DNA from: Leucogyrophana mollusca
Lineage: Eukaryota; Basidiomycota; Agaricomycetes; Boletales
Direction of reading: 5' to 3'
DNA: 64,000 bases
Assembly (NCBI GenBank): GCA_021014945.1
Contig: MU266439.1
Location: forward strand, 1-64,000
This document shows positions 33,045-45,289 of this stretch, in pieces; positions within the stretch are counted from its first letter, which is position 1, and every line of letters begins with the position of its first letter. Position numbers and translations under genes: made by a program. Below the pieces are notes generated by a model. That model had not been told where the DNA came from, did no database searches, and saw only the letters and a list, made by a program, of their open reading frames with translations.

Positions 33045-34301
33045 ATGCCTCCGCGCGGAAACGAAGGACTGGACTTCACGCCCATCCTAACCCATTATCT
33101 TTTCTTGTTCACTACCATCCTTGCTGTGGTAAGCATCCACAGCAAATCTCACGAGGATAGAGTCATGACCTCTCCCACAGTTGGCATGGTTTATCGCATT
33201 CATATCGCAAGCGATTGCTACTGCTCAATGTCAGTTTTAGCCAAACTGTCATTTGCCCTTCTCGTCTGATTTTTTCGCCCAGTCAATGAAGTCTCAGTTG
33301 GTGTTGCTTGGTTCGGCATATTCCTACAGCTGTTCCTCATCCTTGGCGTCTTGCACACCCTCGCAAGCGACTCTATAGCAATGCACCGCTTCCAGATATC
33401 GGTATTCGGCGCAATCGCAATCGTCTTCGCCGTGTTGGGCGTAAATGAGAGCATTTTCTCCGGTCGCGCTGCCCTTGATGCAATGGCTGCTGGATGGCTT
33501 ATTCTGGCTATCGTCGATATTCTCTGGGTTCTGTATTTTACATCTGAGGAAGACTCCCTCGCCCTTCATCTCTTCAACTCTATGGGCACTGGCGGCCTTA
33601 CCCCTCCATCCCGCCGTCGCAGAACTCGCGGACCAGCGTCAGTACACAATATGGGAGGCAACGGCTACGCTGCGAACTACTCTTCAGGCGGCGGCATCGG
33701 CTCGCATGATATGGCCTATGACACTGGAAGCAAAATGGGTGGAATAGGTGGCGGTGCAGGAATCAGGAGCCAAAATAGTTTTGTTGGGGGAGCAAGTATG
33801 GATGGAGGTGCGCCACGAAGCCTTGGCCCCGCAGCAGGTGCCGGCAGTGTGCACAGCACACCAAATATCGTACCGACTTCGTTAGGAGGGGATAACATTG
33901 CGGGCCCCACCTCACCATTGATGGGGCCCGGGGCTGCGGGTGTTGGTGCAGGTGGGGGCATTACTGGGGGAAGTCCAACGGGTGGTGAAGCAAATGCTGC
34001 AGCACCAGAGGCATATTCGTATAAAGCCAAGGCACTCTATGCATGTAAGCTGTGTCCATCCACCTTTTCTCCGCCTATTCTTACACAGCAGTATAGATAC
34101 CGCATCGCCTGATGACCCCAACGAGATATCATTCACCAAAGGCGAAATCCTCGACATAGTGGACAGGCAAGGTAAATGGTGGCAAGCGAGAAAAATGGAC
34201 GGCACGATAGGAAGTGCGTATTCGGTTATTGCCTCTGCAAGCTGCTCTGACAACTTTCCAACTTTACAGTCGCGCCATCCAATTACCTTCAAATCATCTA
34301 A
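33045..34301 (+). CDS. SHO1: SHO1 osmosensor, four-span SH3 protein of the HOG pathway
   Basis: Five exons fit in phase: 33045-33128, 33181-33229, 33283-34044, 34097-34213 and 34270-34301 (347 residues). Sho1 senses high osmolarity and, through its SH3 domain, recruits the MAPKK Pbs2. Four membrane segments fit: [53 protein letters not shown] and [19 protein letters not shown] long Gly/Ser-rich linker (about residues 120-280) follows. The C-terminal SH3 domain begins [20 protein letters not shown] and contains [20 protein letters not shown], with the conserved ALYAY, WW and PSNY residues. The protein ends four residues after the SH3 core, as usual for the family. Confidence 0.93.
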
Positions 34302-34749
34302 GCGACAATTTGTTCCTGCTTTTAGTCCCATCACTATACCAGCTTTCACGAACATTTGATGTGCAACCATACGAGCATGACGTCCTAATGGTGTTGAAAT
34401 GAGCGAGCTAGCTTCCTTTTCTTCATGCTCACGGTTCATTCTAGTTTATATCAATTTCCTTCATCGCTTGACGCTATCTATTTTTTTCCTTGTTATTCCG
34501 TTGCGTTTGCTACTCATCTGACGATACCACTGTTTCCTGGCAATTGGGTTACACAGTAACAGCGCATGTCTTATTTGATATACACGATATGCCCCATGCA
34601 GAGATATTGATGTATTGTACCAAGAGCGCTGAGTATGTTTGCCCAGGAATGGATCGACGACTGAAGTTTGCTCTTTATCAGCTCATGCTATTACTCATGA
34701 GCCACGATTGTCCTCGAATACTGGACTTTCCTCTCCCACAGCTACGAGC
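34302..34749. other. Intergenic between SHO1 and F-box gene
   Basis: A 448-bp spacer holding the SHO1 3' end and the promoter of the next plus-strand gene. Nothing else seen. Confidence 0.45.
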
Positions 34750-35988
34750 ATGCTTGCCCCTTTGCCTCCAGAGATCTGGATACACATAATCCGTCTGGCG
34801 ACGCTTCCTGCGTCAGATCTCGGCGTAGCCCACGCTTATCGACCATTCCGCACCTCTCATGATGCTATAGACAGATCCTCTTTACAGACCAAACGTACGG
34901 TTGTGCAGGTCTGTCGCCTTTGGCGAGCACTTGCCACCCCCATGCTTTATGAAGACATCGACGTCAGACACAACCCGCGTACCCTCAGGGGGATCATAGA
35001 TACAGGAGACCCTGAACAACCTGGCTACGGACGATGGGTCCGCCGTCTAGAGCTACCCTACACACACACCGAGACGGCCACCCATAACAGCACTTCTGGT
35101 GTCCTTGAAGTTCTCAAATCCTGTCACGGGCTAGAGACATTGATAAGGCCATTTTCGAGGGCGCCACTAGGAAGTATCCGCTACGAATTCAGCGCAGATA
35201 TCGTCCCAATGCCATCCCTCAAACGTCTAGAGTGGTGGCACCACAACGACGCCGCACGCACTGGCGGTGTCAACTCCCTAGTAGACGTCTTGCCTCACAC
35301 TCCAAATCTGCAATACCTTGCTGTTGGAGGAGAGTGGTGGATGAGTTCTGGAAAACCTGGTGCCGCCCCCCTGGAGCTACCGGCTTTAACAACCCTCCGT
35401 CTATGGCGGCTCAACCCTTTTTTCCTTTGGTTGATATGTCGATGGAGCCTACCCTCGCTCACTCATGTCATCGTCGACTTCCCTACAGAGTATGGGGCAT
35501 TGGGAGGCTTTTGGGAGGTTTACGGTCCTCATCTCACCACCTTAGAGCTTGGGAAGAACGTCGCTTTCCTGTTGGACGATCAAATCACCTCCTTTCTCCG
35601 TGCATGTCCCAACCTGACAACTCTCAACTACGTCATTCACTTCACTAGGTATCCTCATATTACCGCCAGTCATCCTCTGCGTTGTATTGGCATCCACTCC
35701 GCTCCGTGCGCTATGCTGGATGATCGAAGCAGTGATGCTTACTGGGATCATCTCAACGGTCACTTCGATTTCATCTCGTGTCCTCTATTACCTGAGCTCA
35801 GAAAAGTGGTTTTGTATGGGGATTGGCAATGGATTTGTGAAGAAGCCCGCTTCAAGGCTTTCCGCAGGGCGTTGCCTCGTCAAGTTTCCGTCATCACGGC
35901 CGGAGATATTCATCATAGCGTGGCCCTCAGCCCTCCGGGTGATATTTTTGGTGCGTGGGATGTTGCATCTCGGAGAAGACACTTCTGA
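34750..35988 (+). CDS. F-box-like protein, single exon
   Basis: One exon of 412 residues. I chose the ATG at 34750, directly before the F-box-like motif MLAPLPPEIWIHIIRLAT; an open frame upstream has no such pattern. After a short insert the motif continues QTKRTVVQVCRLWRALATPM and LYEDIDVR, the usual F-box helix with Trp-Arg. The rest has leucine-rich periodicity (LQYLAVGGEWW, LTTLRLWRL, LTHVIVDFP, LTTLELGKN), as in the F-box/LRR-like proteins of mushroom-forming fungi that select SCF substrates. The partner is unknown. Confidence 0.75.
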   Translation: MLAPLPPEIWIHIIRLATLPASDLGVAHAYRPFRTSHDAIDRSSLQTKRTVVQVCRLWRALATPMLYEDIDVRHNPRTLRGIIDTGDPEQPGYGRWVRRLELPYTHTETATHNSTSGVLEVLKSCHGLETLIRPFSRAPLGSIRYEFSADIVPMPSLKRLEWWHHNDAARTGGVNSLVDVLPHTPNLQYLAVGGEWWMSSGKPGAAPLELPALTTLRLWRLNPFFLWLICRWSLPSLTHVIVDFPTEYGALGGFWEVYGPHLTTLELGKNVAFLLDDQITSFLRACPNLTTLNYVIHFTRYPHITASHPLRCIGIHSAPCAMLDDRSSDAYWDHLNGHFDFISCPLLPELRKVVLYGDWQWICEEARFKAFRRALPRQVSVITAGDIHHSVALSPPGDIFGAWDVASRRRHF

Positions 35989-36379
35989 CAGCCTTCTGTA
36001 GTGGGAGGTTAGATATTTTCTTTCCCCGTTCAATGGTAACAAAACCAGTGTTCTTCCCGGTGAGATATTTAGTCATGCATAGAGTTTCGCGATACGTTTT
36101 GCGGACGTTGACTATACTCCTACACCTATAACTGCTAGTTTGTGTAGCTTGACTCTCAGCGCTGAATATTCTACCTATAATTCACTGTCTCTGTTCTCTT
36201 CCACGGGCCTACCGCGGCTTAGCTTTCACCCGCAGCTTTCGACACGGGTGCCTATGCCGAATCCGCACGCTTTATTACAGGTAAGGTTTAGGGGCCGCTT
36301 GTGAGGGGGAACGTTATTCGCTCTGATATAAAAGCAGGTGTGAATGGCGATCAATCGCCAATACTGCCAGAGGCACGAC
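35989..36379. other. Intergenic upstream of the monooxygenase
   Basis: A 391-bp spacer. The start of the monooxygenase could extend in frame up to about 36344, but the conserved fold begins after the chosen ATG at 36380. Nothing else seen. Confidence 0.45.
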
Positions 36380-38057
36380 ATGCCATTCAGCAAGGATTTC
36401 CGTGTGGCCATCATCGGTGGAGGGATGTGCGGACTCGCCTGTGCGGTAGCATTGTCGCGGGCGGGGATCCAGGTTGATATTTATGAATCCGCAGTGCGTG
36501 CAGGCTCTTCATTGCACGTTACGGGTTGTCCTGGTTTGATAATGTGACTACCAGTCGAAATTCGGCGAAGTGGGAGCAGGTGTAGGGCTTGGTGAGCTAT
36601 GCTACTCAGGTCCCATTTCACGTCAACAGAGGTAACTTTTACAGGTCCAAATGCTCTACGAGCGTTAGATGCTCTTGGTCTGATGGAAGCGATAATGACC
36701 AAAGCGGATCAGTCTACTCCAACCCTCCGATCATTCCGATTTTTGTCGGAACTTCCTGGACACGAAACCATATACGATGTAAGCATCTTGGCTCTTCTTC
36801 TCTGCGACAAGAGTGCTGATTCAATACAACCTCAGTACCCTGCATCTGAGAGAGACGTTGGACTTGGGATTCATAGGCAAGTGTTCAAAACACAATCAAA
36901 CCTATTGTGTACTTCATACTCCACAGGGCGGCATTCCTCGACGCTCTTGTCGGACTCATAGACCCCCAGACAACACATTTTAACGCGCGATGCACAGCCA
37001 TCACGCCGCCGTCTGTGTCTGGTTCCTCCCGTTCAGTCATAAGCTTCTCGGACGGGACCACCGCAGAGGCCGATGTTATTATCGGAGCTGATGGAATAAG
37101 GAGTGTTGTCCGCGATGCTGTTATAGAAGGCTCGGGGTTGAAGCGCCTGGCTTTCACCAACACCGTCGCTTATCGTGCGCTGCTTCCCAATGAAAGCGTC
37201 AAGCTTTCAGGGGTAAAAACAGACTTATCCGAGCGGCCGGCGTGTTTTGTAGGTGTAAACAAGGTTTAAGAGCGCTCGCTGCTGAAAGCTTTCTCTTACT
37301 GATTAAATTGTTCCAGCACATCATCACATTCCCTATCCGAAACGGGCAAACTGTGAACAGTTTTCCTGATATTCTCCCCGAACCACAAGTTAACGGCAAC
37401 TTTAGATCAATGTTGTTGTATTTTGTACAGACCGCTCCCTCCCTGTGGGTTCAGTCGAGGTACCGCGGGACAAGTGGGTAGTGCCTGCTACAGAACAAGA
37501 GATCCTCGATGTATACAACGACTCGGGACCGGATGTCAAAACCCTCCTATCCTTGATCCAGAAACCAAGCAAGTGGTCCATCCACTGCGTAAGCCCTCCG
37601 TTGGAGACCTATACCAAAGGAAACGTGGTTTTGGTTGGCGACGCTGCTCATGGGATGTGTCCACATCTTGGTGCCGGAGTTGGACAAGGTTTCGAGGATG
37701 TGCTCGTCATTTGCCAGCTTTTGTCCCACCCTGACACGAACCTCACCAACATCCAGGTTTTTATCTAATCTTCTGCGTTATTGTGGATGCTCATCTGATG
37801 CGAAAACGTCTCTGGCCAATTAGAGCGTACTTCAAGCTTATGATGCTGTTCGACGACCTCGTGCAAATATGATACTCGAGAGAAGCACTTGGGCAGGGGA
37901 GCTCTATGAATCTTTGCAAGAAGGCGATAGCAGCTCCGTTATTGAGCAACTGCGCACAGAGCTCGTTGATTTATGGGACCCCGTTTGGCATCATGACATA
38001 CAAGCAGACATCGGTATTGCCGTGCAACAGCTGAAAGAAGAGGGTGCTTTCAAGTGA
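36380..38057 (+). CDS. FAD-dependent monooxygenase, salicylate-hydroxylase-like
   Basis: A multi-exon gene with phase-consistent junctions throughout. The dinucleotide-binding motif is VAIIGGGMCGLACAVALSRA. It is followed across an intron by KFGEVGAGVGLGPNALRAL, then the second FAD motif DVIIGADGIRSVVRD and the third GDAAHGMCPHLGAGVGQG with ED. The central strand INVVVFCTDRS was recovered by splicing at about 37406. This is the class A flavoprotein monooxygenase pattern closest to salicylate 1-monooxygenase and 6-hydroxynicotinate-type enzymes, which hydroxylate aromatic acids using NAD(P)H. The substrate cannot be told. No signal peptide is seen. One intron (about 36879-36927) begins with GC in the classical AG|GCAAGT context. 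The gene is alone, with no obvious pathway neighbours. Confidence 0.85.
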
Positions 38058-38250
38058 CAACCTGCTGAAGCGAAGCGGAGGGGTTAAACCGAGGATCAGA
38101 GTCTTACGCGGGCTTCAGCTACACAACAGATATGTATCCCCCACATTTCACTGTCCTAGAAAACAATTACACTGCTGAGCGGATAGAAGAGACGCCAGGG
38201 GCAACGCTCACCTACTCTGTGCAATGCGCTCTCGCGGCAGCAAAATCCCA

Positions 38251-38746
38251 TTAGAGCAACCCCCCCACCAACGACGAACCGGGCGAGCTCTCTGCGCTGG
38301 ACACGCCACCTAGACCCTCCGCATTCGGCGAGGCAGGCAGATTGCTGATGCCCGACACGCCCAGAAGGCTCCCAGCTTTCGATGGCGCAGACAAACTGGG
38401 TAGACTTGTGAGGTCGGATATTCCAGGTAGGTCCAAACCTTCGTCGTCCGTTACCGCTTTCAGCGGGTTACCGACCATGTCGAAAGGGTGTGACAAAGTA
38501 CCCGGATTAAACGTGTCAGAACCGGCAGGTGGGAGGTGCTCGATTGATCGACGCTCATTTTCGGGTCGGGGATCAATGAGGCCCTAAGCTCCAATTAGGT
38601 ACGCGAGGTCTCTGAGGTGATGCAGGGGGATAAGAATGCAAACGTACGTTTTTTAAATGGAGGGGACGTGCGAGAACATAAGTCGAGGGTAAGGACATGG
38701 CCAAGGCGACCACGACGAAGCCAACAAGTGATAGGTTGAAAGACAT
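38251..38746 (-). CDS. Small secreted protein of unknown function
   Basis: Two exons, 38746-38648 and 38583-38251, join in phase (143 residues). A clear signal peptide (MSFNLSLVGFVVVALAMSLP, cleaved probably after STYVLA) precedes a cysteine-free, Gly/Ser/Pro/Leu-rich mature part ending SSLVGGLL. I recognise no domain. Size and composition fit the many small secreted proteins of basidiomycetes. It converges with the monooxygenase 194 bp away. Confidence 0.6.
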
Positions 38747-39022
38747 TATAGTAATGTGAAACGAGTGTTTATGCAGCTTTCGAACCGGTCGGAAGTGCAA
38801 GTAAGGTATCGTATAATAATGGGAAGTGGGAGATGGTGGCACACGGGGGACAAGACGGAATGTAATTATATTTCAACGCAGACGCGTCAGGATCACGTGC
38901 ATTTACTTTTAGGTCAGAGGACGAATGAGTGGGGGCTACATTTGCTAAAGAAAAGATACAGAACGACAACAGCAACAGTACAGCATACTTGAGAACATAT
39001 CGAGGACCTTTTTGTACGCCTT

Positions 39023-40494
39023 TCAAACTAAAGGCGTCTCTTTCCAATCACCATCAAGTAATCGTATGCCTCGGCGAGCCAGACGTCTTCTCCAGTCCCG
39101 CATCTCACCTTGGACACCAGCCTCTTGCGCACGGTTGGTCATCCCACGCCTGAGCCAACGGACATCCCTCGTACGTACGACTTTGAGCGAGGGTAGTTGA
39201 GGAAGTAATTTCTCCAACGTCCTCCAGAAGTCACCACTTGGCCTTGGGATAGACAGTATTTCCAGTGGCAGAGAATGGGAAGGGGAAGAGTCCCCGGCCG
39301 GCAGCAAAAGTACCGGAAGAGGATACTCTAAGGAAAGGTGCCGGAGGCTCGGGGACGTATGCAAAATAGTGGGCGGAGAAGGTCGAAGGCGAGTAGGCCA
39401 CGATTTAGGGGTGAAGAAGAGGAGAGAGAGCAGGGACGATCCATGGCAGTCAAGAAATCGTGACACGAGCGATGCAGGATATGGTAGATCGTCGTAAGGG
39501 GTGATGATCAGTTTTCGCAAGGAGGGGAGCGGGGTGTCAAGGAGTGCGAACATGAGCGATGACGACGGCATTGATAGAAGGGTGAGAGTGTGAAGCCGTC
39601 GAAGATCTAATTTTGCGGTTTGAAGGGGAAGATGGGCACCTTCTGGGGGATCCGGAAACTCAATATCAACTGAGTCAAGGCCTACTCCAATAACCTCTAG
39701 TCGTTCTAGAGAACTGCACGTTGCCAAGAGCTGCACAACCGGATCCTCTGCGGTTGCGAACTGGGAGGTGAAAGAAGGTTCATAATTGAGCCCTTCTAAA
39801 ACACGCAGGTTGGAGTTTTCGCTTCTATTCGTCAATGATGCCAGTGCACGGCGGCTCAAACAAAGCCCGGGACACAATGACAGCCTCGCCAGAAACGGCA
39901 GGAGAGGGAATAGTTGTGTCAAAAGTGAGTCAAGGTTGAACGCTTCGTGGCACCCCAGAGTGGAAGGCAGCCGCGTTAGATCAAGGGCTTGTACCCAGCG
40001 ACCTGGTGCAGAGTAAGGTATTCGACGAATAGAATCCCACTTCTGGTCTGCGGAGCGCAAGAGCGAGGTGAATTTGTCGAGTGAGTGCGTTGTACGAATT
40101 TGTACATGAGAGTAGAAGAGCGGCATTGCGACTTCCTGCAAGACAGGTAGGAGTTAGCGGGCGGAAAGGCGAACAAGGATGAGGGGAAGAAGGACTCGAG
40201 ACCAGCCCAGGAAAGGTGTGAAATGTAGGCATGTTCGTAGATCGGAAAGGCCGGGCAAAGGATTCTAACACTCGCCTTGAAACATTTGCAAACCAGAAGC
40301 AGTGATGGCCATGAGCGGAAGGTTTGGGTGCTGCTGAGCGATATATCTGCGGTCAGAACTTGAGCAAATATCTTCGACCATACCTCCGCTGGCAGAGGTT
40401 TAAGGCGAGGTCGGTGGGGAAGAAGAGGAAGCAGGAGCAGACGTCCCGAGTATCGAGCAAATGGTCTCGGGCAGAGAATTATCTCGGTGCTCAT
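39023..40494 (-). CDS. F-box/LRR-like protein
   Basis: Exon 1 runs from the ATG at 40494 and holds the F-box-like motif LKPLPAEVWSKIFAQVLTAD followed by WPSLLLVCKCFK. Exon 2 begins EVAMPLFYSHVQI near 40137 and runs to the stop at 39023. Leucine-rich repeats fill the C-terminal part (SLERLEVIGVGLDSV, LHTLTLLSMPSSS, SLRKLIITPYDDL, SLRHLSLEYPLPV). The best junction puts the donor at AAG|GCGAGT, a GC-AG intron of about 140 nt; a GT site three or four bases further is a weaker choice. The likely role is substrate selection for an SCF ligase; the target is unknown. Confidence 0.72.
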
Positions 40495-40881
40495 ACGGTA
40501 AAGTCGTTCGTGGGTCACTACAAACTTGGGGTAAGACACGTTAAGACGCTGCTGCTTTCGCCTTGCTCTTTATTATCGTGATCCCGTACGTACCGATGGC
40601 ACAAGTGTCTTTGGGTTTGACGAATGTCGGTCATGGGACACGGGATCGCTCGAGCTGCTAGTACATAAATAGCGCAGTCCTCCTCATGTATCATGGTGTG
40701 GAGACTCGTAAAAGCCCATAGCGCCAATATAGGTCAGATAAATTACTAGAGATCAGGCCTTCAGGAACCTTGTCATTCCGTCGTCGGATGGCAATCCCGA
40801 ACACACAAACGCCAGAACTTGAAATGTGGCCTGTAGATCAGGCGACTTGGGGTAACTCATTGCAATGAGTACATGCAGGTT
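40495..40881. other. Intergenic between F-box gene and WBP11-like gene
   Basis: A 387-bp spacer, upstream of the F-box gene and downstream of the WBP11-like gene. No gene seen. Confidence 0.45.
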
Positions 40882-42666
40882 TCAAGCTTTCCCAGACCCT
40901 ATTATGTCCCCCATCTCCTCCATAAACTTCTGATAGTCATCCTTCCCCTTGACTGCTAAAGATTCTCCGCCCTTGCGAGAACTGTTGGTGCCTGGTGCGA
41001 TGGGATGATGTGTGGCAGGGACGGGACCAAACTGATCCTTCAAGGCACTAACGAGATCGGGCCTTGAAGAACTAACTACTGGTTCCGTCGTTTCGGACCC
41101 TACACCGAAAGATGGCGCGGCATTGACACTGGGAGATGCTGCGGGTGCACCAGCTTTCTTTCGCTTTAGGGATGCAGGGACGAACGCCGTAGCTTCTTTC
41201 TTCAGGTCTCGTAACTGTGGCGCGGCAGATACCGTGGCCGCTGTACTATGACCATTGCTTGATGAGGTGGATGGACCGCCCACTGGTTTAGGAGGAAGAG
41301 ATGGGTGACCAGTTGGCATGCGATTTAGACGTTGTGCTTGGTACGTTTGGTGAGGCACGGACGACAAGGGATCTTGCATAGCCGAAGCAGACTGTGTGCG
41401 AGGGAAGAATCCTGGAGGCGGAGGGGGCAGTGGATGTTGCATAAATGCAGAAGATGGCGGGAGAGAAGGAAAGCCCGGAGGGGGACCGGGTGGAGGGAAA
41501 GGAAGGTTTCCAAACCCAGAGGGTGGTAGAGGCCTAGTCGGAAAGCCTGGAGGCGGTGGCGGCAAGCTGCTCGAGAACTCGGGCCTTGGAGGAAGAGGAA
41601 TACCTTGCGCTGGAAAGCCGGGTGGGGGAGGTAGATGAGCGCTCAGCGATGGGTGGGGTGGGAGCGATGGAAATCCGTTTGGTGGGAAAGGAGGTAGTAC
41701 ATGATGTTCTGATACTTTAACATTAGCGAACACGAAACAAGAAGGAAAGAATCGACAGAGACGCACGTTCGATAGCATTCGGCGATGGACCTTCTGGCAT
41801 GGGAATGTCGTCGTCGCTGTCATTTTCAGAATCACCACCATTCACACCCTCTGGGGGTGGTCCTTCAGGCATAGCGACGTCATCGTCAGTATCTAATGAG
41901 GTGTAAGTATTCTAGATGCATAAGGCAGCTATAGCTTCTTTACCATTACCGCTATCATCTTCACTAGCTACCTCGTCAGGTCGAAGCGCTATAAGGACAC
42001 AGTGAGTAAGGTTGCGAATCAAAGCTCTCAGAAACATGAGCTGACGTCTCTCCATGTAAGGCATCCCAGGAGGAGCGACACCGTAGGGATTCATGACAGG
42101 GTCATAGTAGACGCTTCGCTCAGGGTGTCGAGGCAGACCATGCTTGTTGAACAGGTTCCTTTTCGGCGGAGGAGGTGGCGGTTCCTTTTCATCCTCGTCC
42201 TTTTCTTGTCTCCTTGCTTTATAAACGAGTTTGCGCTGTTCTGGGTGTTCCTTGACATATTCCTCTTTCTTTGCCATTATCTTGGCGAGCTCTGCCTTTA
42301 GGTCTGTGAGGCGTGCCTTGTCCGGGACAGACAGCTCGGAAGCTCCTTCCAGTTTAGCAATATCATCCTCGAGCTCTGTGGTTTCGAGACATCAGAGGAC
42401 GACTGAGCGTGATCTACGAGACCTACCTCTTGTGTCCTTCTTTACGAGGGCAAAGTCGCGAGCTTTGGACCTGTCGGTTTTGTTCTACTGCATTCAAGGT
42501 CGTTATGATTGTTCCCCCATCAGCCCAGCCCAACGATCGACTCGCCTTCTTGAGCTCTTTCTTTCGTTGAGCCTTTCCTGCAAAATGGTTCAAATTTGAT
42601 TATAGGATTATCCTTGTTTTACTTACTAAACGCATCTGCCGGGTTGAGATTCTTTCCCTTTGCCAT
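40882..42666 (-). CDS. WBP11/Npw38-binding-like splicing factor
   Basis: The start is the ATG at 42666 (MAKGKNLNPADAFRKAQRKK after splicing), the conserved beginning of the WBP11 family. Later exons carry ELKKNKTDRSKARDFALVKK, a coiled-coil region and KRNLFNKHGLPRHPERSVYY followed by DPVMNPYGVAPPGMPY. Then come acidic repeats ending DDDIPMPEGPSP, and a long proline-rich part with many PPPPPGFP motifs that would bind WW and SH3 domains. WBP11 proteins are nuclear pre-mRNA splicing factors that bind WW-domain partners such as PQBP1. The C-terminal block DDYQKFMEEMGDIIGSGKA is also conserved. The intron after the second exon begins with GC (AAG|GCGAGT near 42545); no GT alternative keeps the frame. 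Confidence 0.87.
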
Positions 42667-42894
42667 TGCAGCAAGGAACAAACGTTGACAGTATGAAACT
42701 AAAGCTGGGTAGTGACCAATACCGGGGCCGCGCACGTGGTTGCATAGGGAGTCATAGGTTACGGCTCTTCTCCCTAGCTTTTGGACTTTACCATCGTGGT
42801 GGTCTGCTTCCCACTGGCAGGGAAGCTCCCCACTGAGGTCCTCATTATACTTCTGGAATTTGTTGTAGCGATTCTCGCCGCCAATACTCTACGT

Positions 42895-45002
42895 ATGACC
42901 TCTCAGATGGCAAGCACGCCGAGTGGGACAGTGACACCCAAACGACCTGCAAAGATGGCTTCTTCTCAGTCCTTGAACCATCTTTTGAACTTTACTCTAC
43001 CACCTAGGCAGACACAGCCCATGAGTCTGCCAAGAAGGAGCAGGAAAACTGGAAGTCAACCCGTGTGGAACAAGGAAAGTATGTGCGGACATGGAGCTAT
43101 CACCCATATCTCCCGCTAATCTCAGCTCTAGGATTTGTGAACGCACAGTACCGTTTCGTCATGAATCCCACCGGGGATTACACTGTGCACTTTGCCGATC
43201 CTGACATGTGCGCTCATTTCTCCACCTTGTCCTGATCAAGACCCTATCTGAGCCCCACACGCAGCTTCTTCCAATGGCAGGATATCTTGCAGGTCCTGAT
43301 ACCTCGTTTATCTGCTTTTGCATCTGCTGCTTCTGGTGGCGAGCACTTATCTCAAGAAGAAGGAATGACCACCTGCCCCATCTGCCTTTCCCCTCCAACG
43401 GCTCCTCGCATGACCAAGTGTGGACATGTTAGTGCTGCCCCCATCGTTGGATCACCCGTACTCATCCTTCCTTAGGTTTTTTGTTTCCCTTGCATCCTTC
43501 ATTATCTGACCACGTCCAACAACCTGAAGTGGGCTCGTTGCCCAATTTGCTTCGACTCTGTTAACGAGAAGCAGCTCAAGAGTGTTAAATGGTATGATGG
43601 ACCGAGCTATCCCGACCTCGATCAGGAGCCTCCAGTGTCAGAGCGATCTTCAAGTTCTACTACTGCATTTGATTCGGGACAAGATTCTGTTCCTCGTGCC
43701 GGGGCACTAATGCGCATGCGCCTCATGCAGCGGCCTCAGATCACCACACTCGCTCTACCTCGCTCCCGTACTTGGCCATCAGATCTCGTCCCTCCACATC
43801 AAGCTCCCTTTTATTTCCTCCCCGACGTCTACCATTACGCCAAGTTTATGCTCGCTACCCCTGATTACATGATCGCGGATTTGTCGAAGGATTTGGACGA
43901 TCTCGCTCTTGAACGCCGCATGATGGTCAGCATGCGTGACGAGCTGAGTATATCTTTTATCGACACAGCCGAGCAAAAGGTGCAACAGCAGATTGCCAAG
44001 GCAGCTGCTTTGGAGTCTCCTCTGCTGAAGGAGGCTATTGACAAGGCTCATCGCGACCAGGGTGATATCGAGCGTCGCTTCTCATTGATGGACGGCCGCA
44101 AGAAGGACGAGGAAACTCCAGTCTCGCCGCTATCGGACGTTCCCGATGCCTTCCTAGCCACGCAACGCAACGCAGGCTTCACTCCACACTCGATACCCGC
44201 CAAGCCAAAACCAACGTACACGGCACCTCCCGCAACACCTCAGGCGAACCTAATTTCTACGCGTAATCAGCGACAGCGTCGCAATGTTAATCCACCCCCA
44301 CCATCTACTCAGACTTACTACTACTACCAAGTCGCGTCAGGGCTTCCTATCTTCCTGCACCCGCTAGATATCAAGATCCTCTTTTCCCATTATAACAGCT
44401 ACGCATCATTTCCCGACACGATCACTATCCGCATCGATTCCGCTGCCGAAGGCACTGTTAACGATGACCTTCGCAAACGCTGCAAGTATCTTGCCCACAT
44501 GCCGGAAGGCGCGGATGTCGTGTTCATTGAAGCTGATCTCGGGGATGTCGTTGGCCAAGAAGGCCTCAAGAACTTCGAGGGTGCCCTCAAGCTGAGAAAA
44601 GCTCGAAGGAAAGAGAAGGGCAAAAAAGACGATCGTGCTCGTGCTCGGGCCGAGGAACGGGAGCGAGAGAAAGTTGTTGCTCCCTGGTATAATAATGCAG
44701 GTCCGGTCACCATCGTTGACACGACTACTCCTTCGGTGGAGGTAGATGAGATACCGGACCCACCTCCGCCGGCGCCTACTGGTGCGTGGGGATCCAGAAG
44801 TTTTGCGTCTGCGTTGCACTCTACACCAACGACCAGGCGGCCAGCCTCAGCTCATCGGCTTACTCCCGAAGTAGAGGATGAATGGGACATGGATGCCGCG
44901 TGGCACGAGTTGGAGCAGCGGGGCACTGGCGGCAATAGCAGAAAGAAGAGGAACAACAGACTGGTAGTCCTCGGCGGGGGAGCGGGGGGACGCAGACGCT
45001 AG
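42895..45002 (+). CDS. MAG2: RNF10/MAG2-type RING E3 ubiquitin ligase
   Basis: Four exons fit in phase: 42895-43078, 43132-43207, 43265-43427 and 43476-45002 (649 residues). The family block RFVNAQYRFVMNPTGDYTVH is followed by DPDIFFQWQDILQVLIPR. Then comes a C3HC4 RING: CPICLSPPTAPRMTKCGHVF, then CFPCILHYL and CPICFDSV. Downstream are the RNF10-type region (APFYFLPDVYHYAKFMLAT), a helical segment and a Lys/Arg-rich stretch (KARRKEKGKKDDRARARAEE). The C-terminus is disordered and basic. RNF10 and yeast Mag2 act in ubiquitination of 40S ribosomal proteins during translation quality control. The start is placed at MTSQMASTP because the upstream open frame is hydrophobic and atypical. Confidence 0.87.
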
Positions 45003-45086
45003 AGTAGACGGACCCAGGTTTCGGTACGAAAGCTTTCACCTTCATCATCTCATCGACAGCCCTGTAGCAACAGTACACTTACATGA

Positions 45087-45104
45087 ATATATATATATAT
45101 ATAT
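45087..45104. repeat. (AT)9 microsatellite
   Basis: Eighteen bases of alternating AT in the spacer after the RING-protein gene. Confidence 0.9.
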
Positions 45105-45289
45105 GTGTATCACCTCACTGTCATGCCTGGCTTGTCAATGGTCTGACTGGTTGTGGATGCCAAGAATAAAATGGATATATTGAAACGTTGGTTCCCTAAA
45201 ATCATACCAAAAAAATGTAGATAAGAAGGTATGCCTTTACGGCAGGGGGGTAAATGGCGCGCAGCAACCGTCTTAGTGCACTAGACAAT

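Noticed and set aside
38769..39047. A 92-codon minus-strand frame with a hydrophobic segment
   Set aside because: It overlaps the ends of two better-supported minus-strand genes and has no conserved features; it is probably promoter DNA of the small secreted protein.
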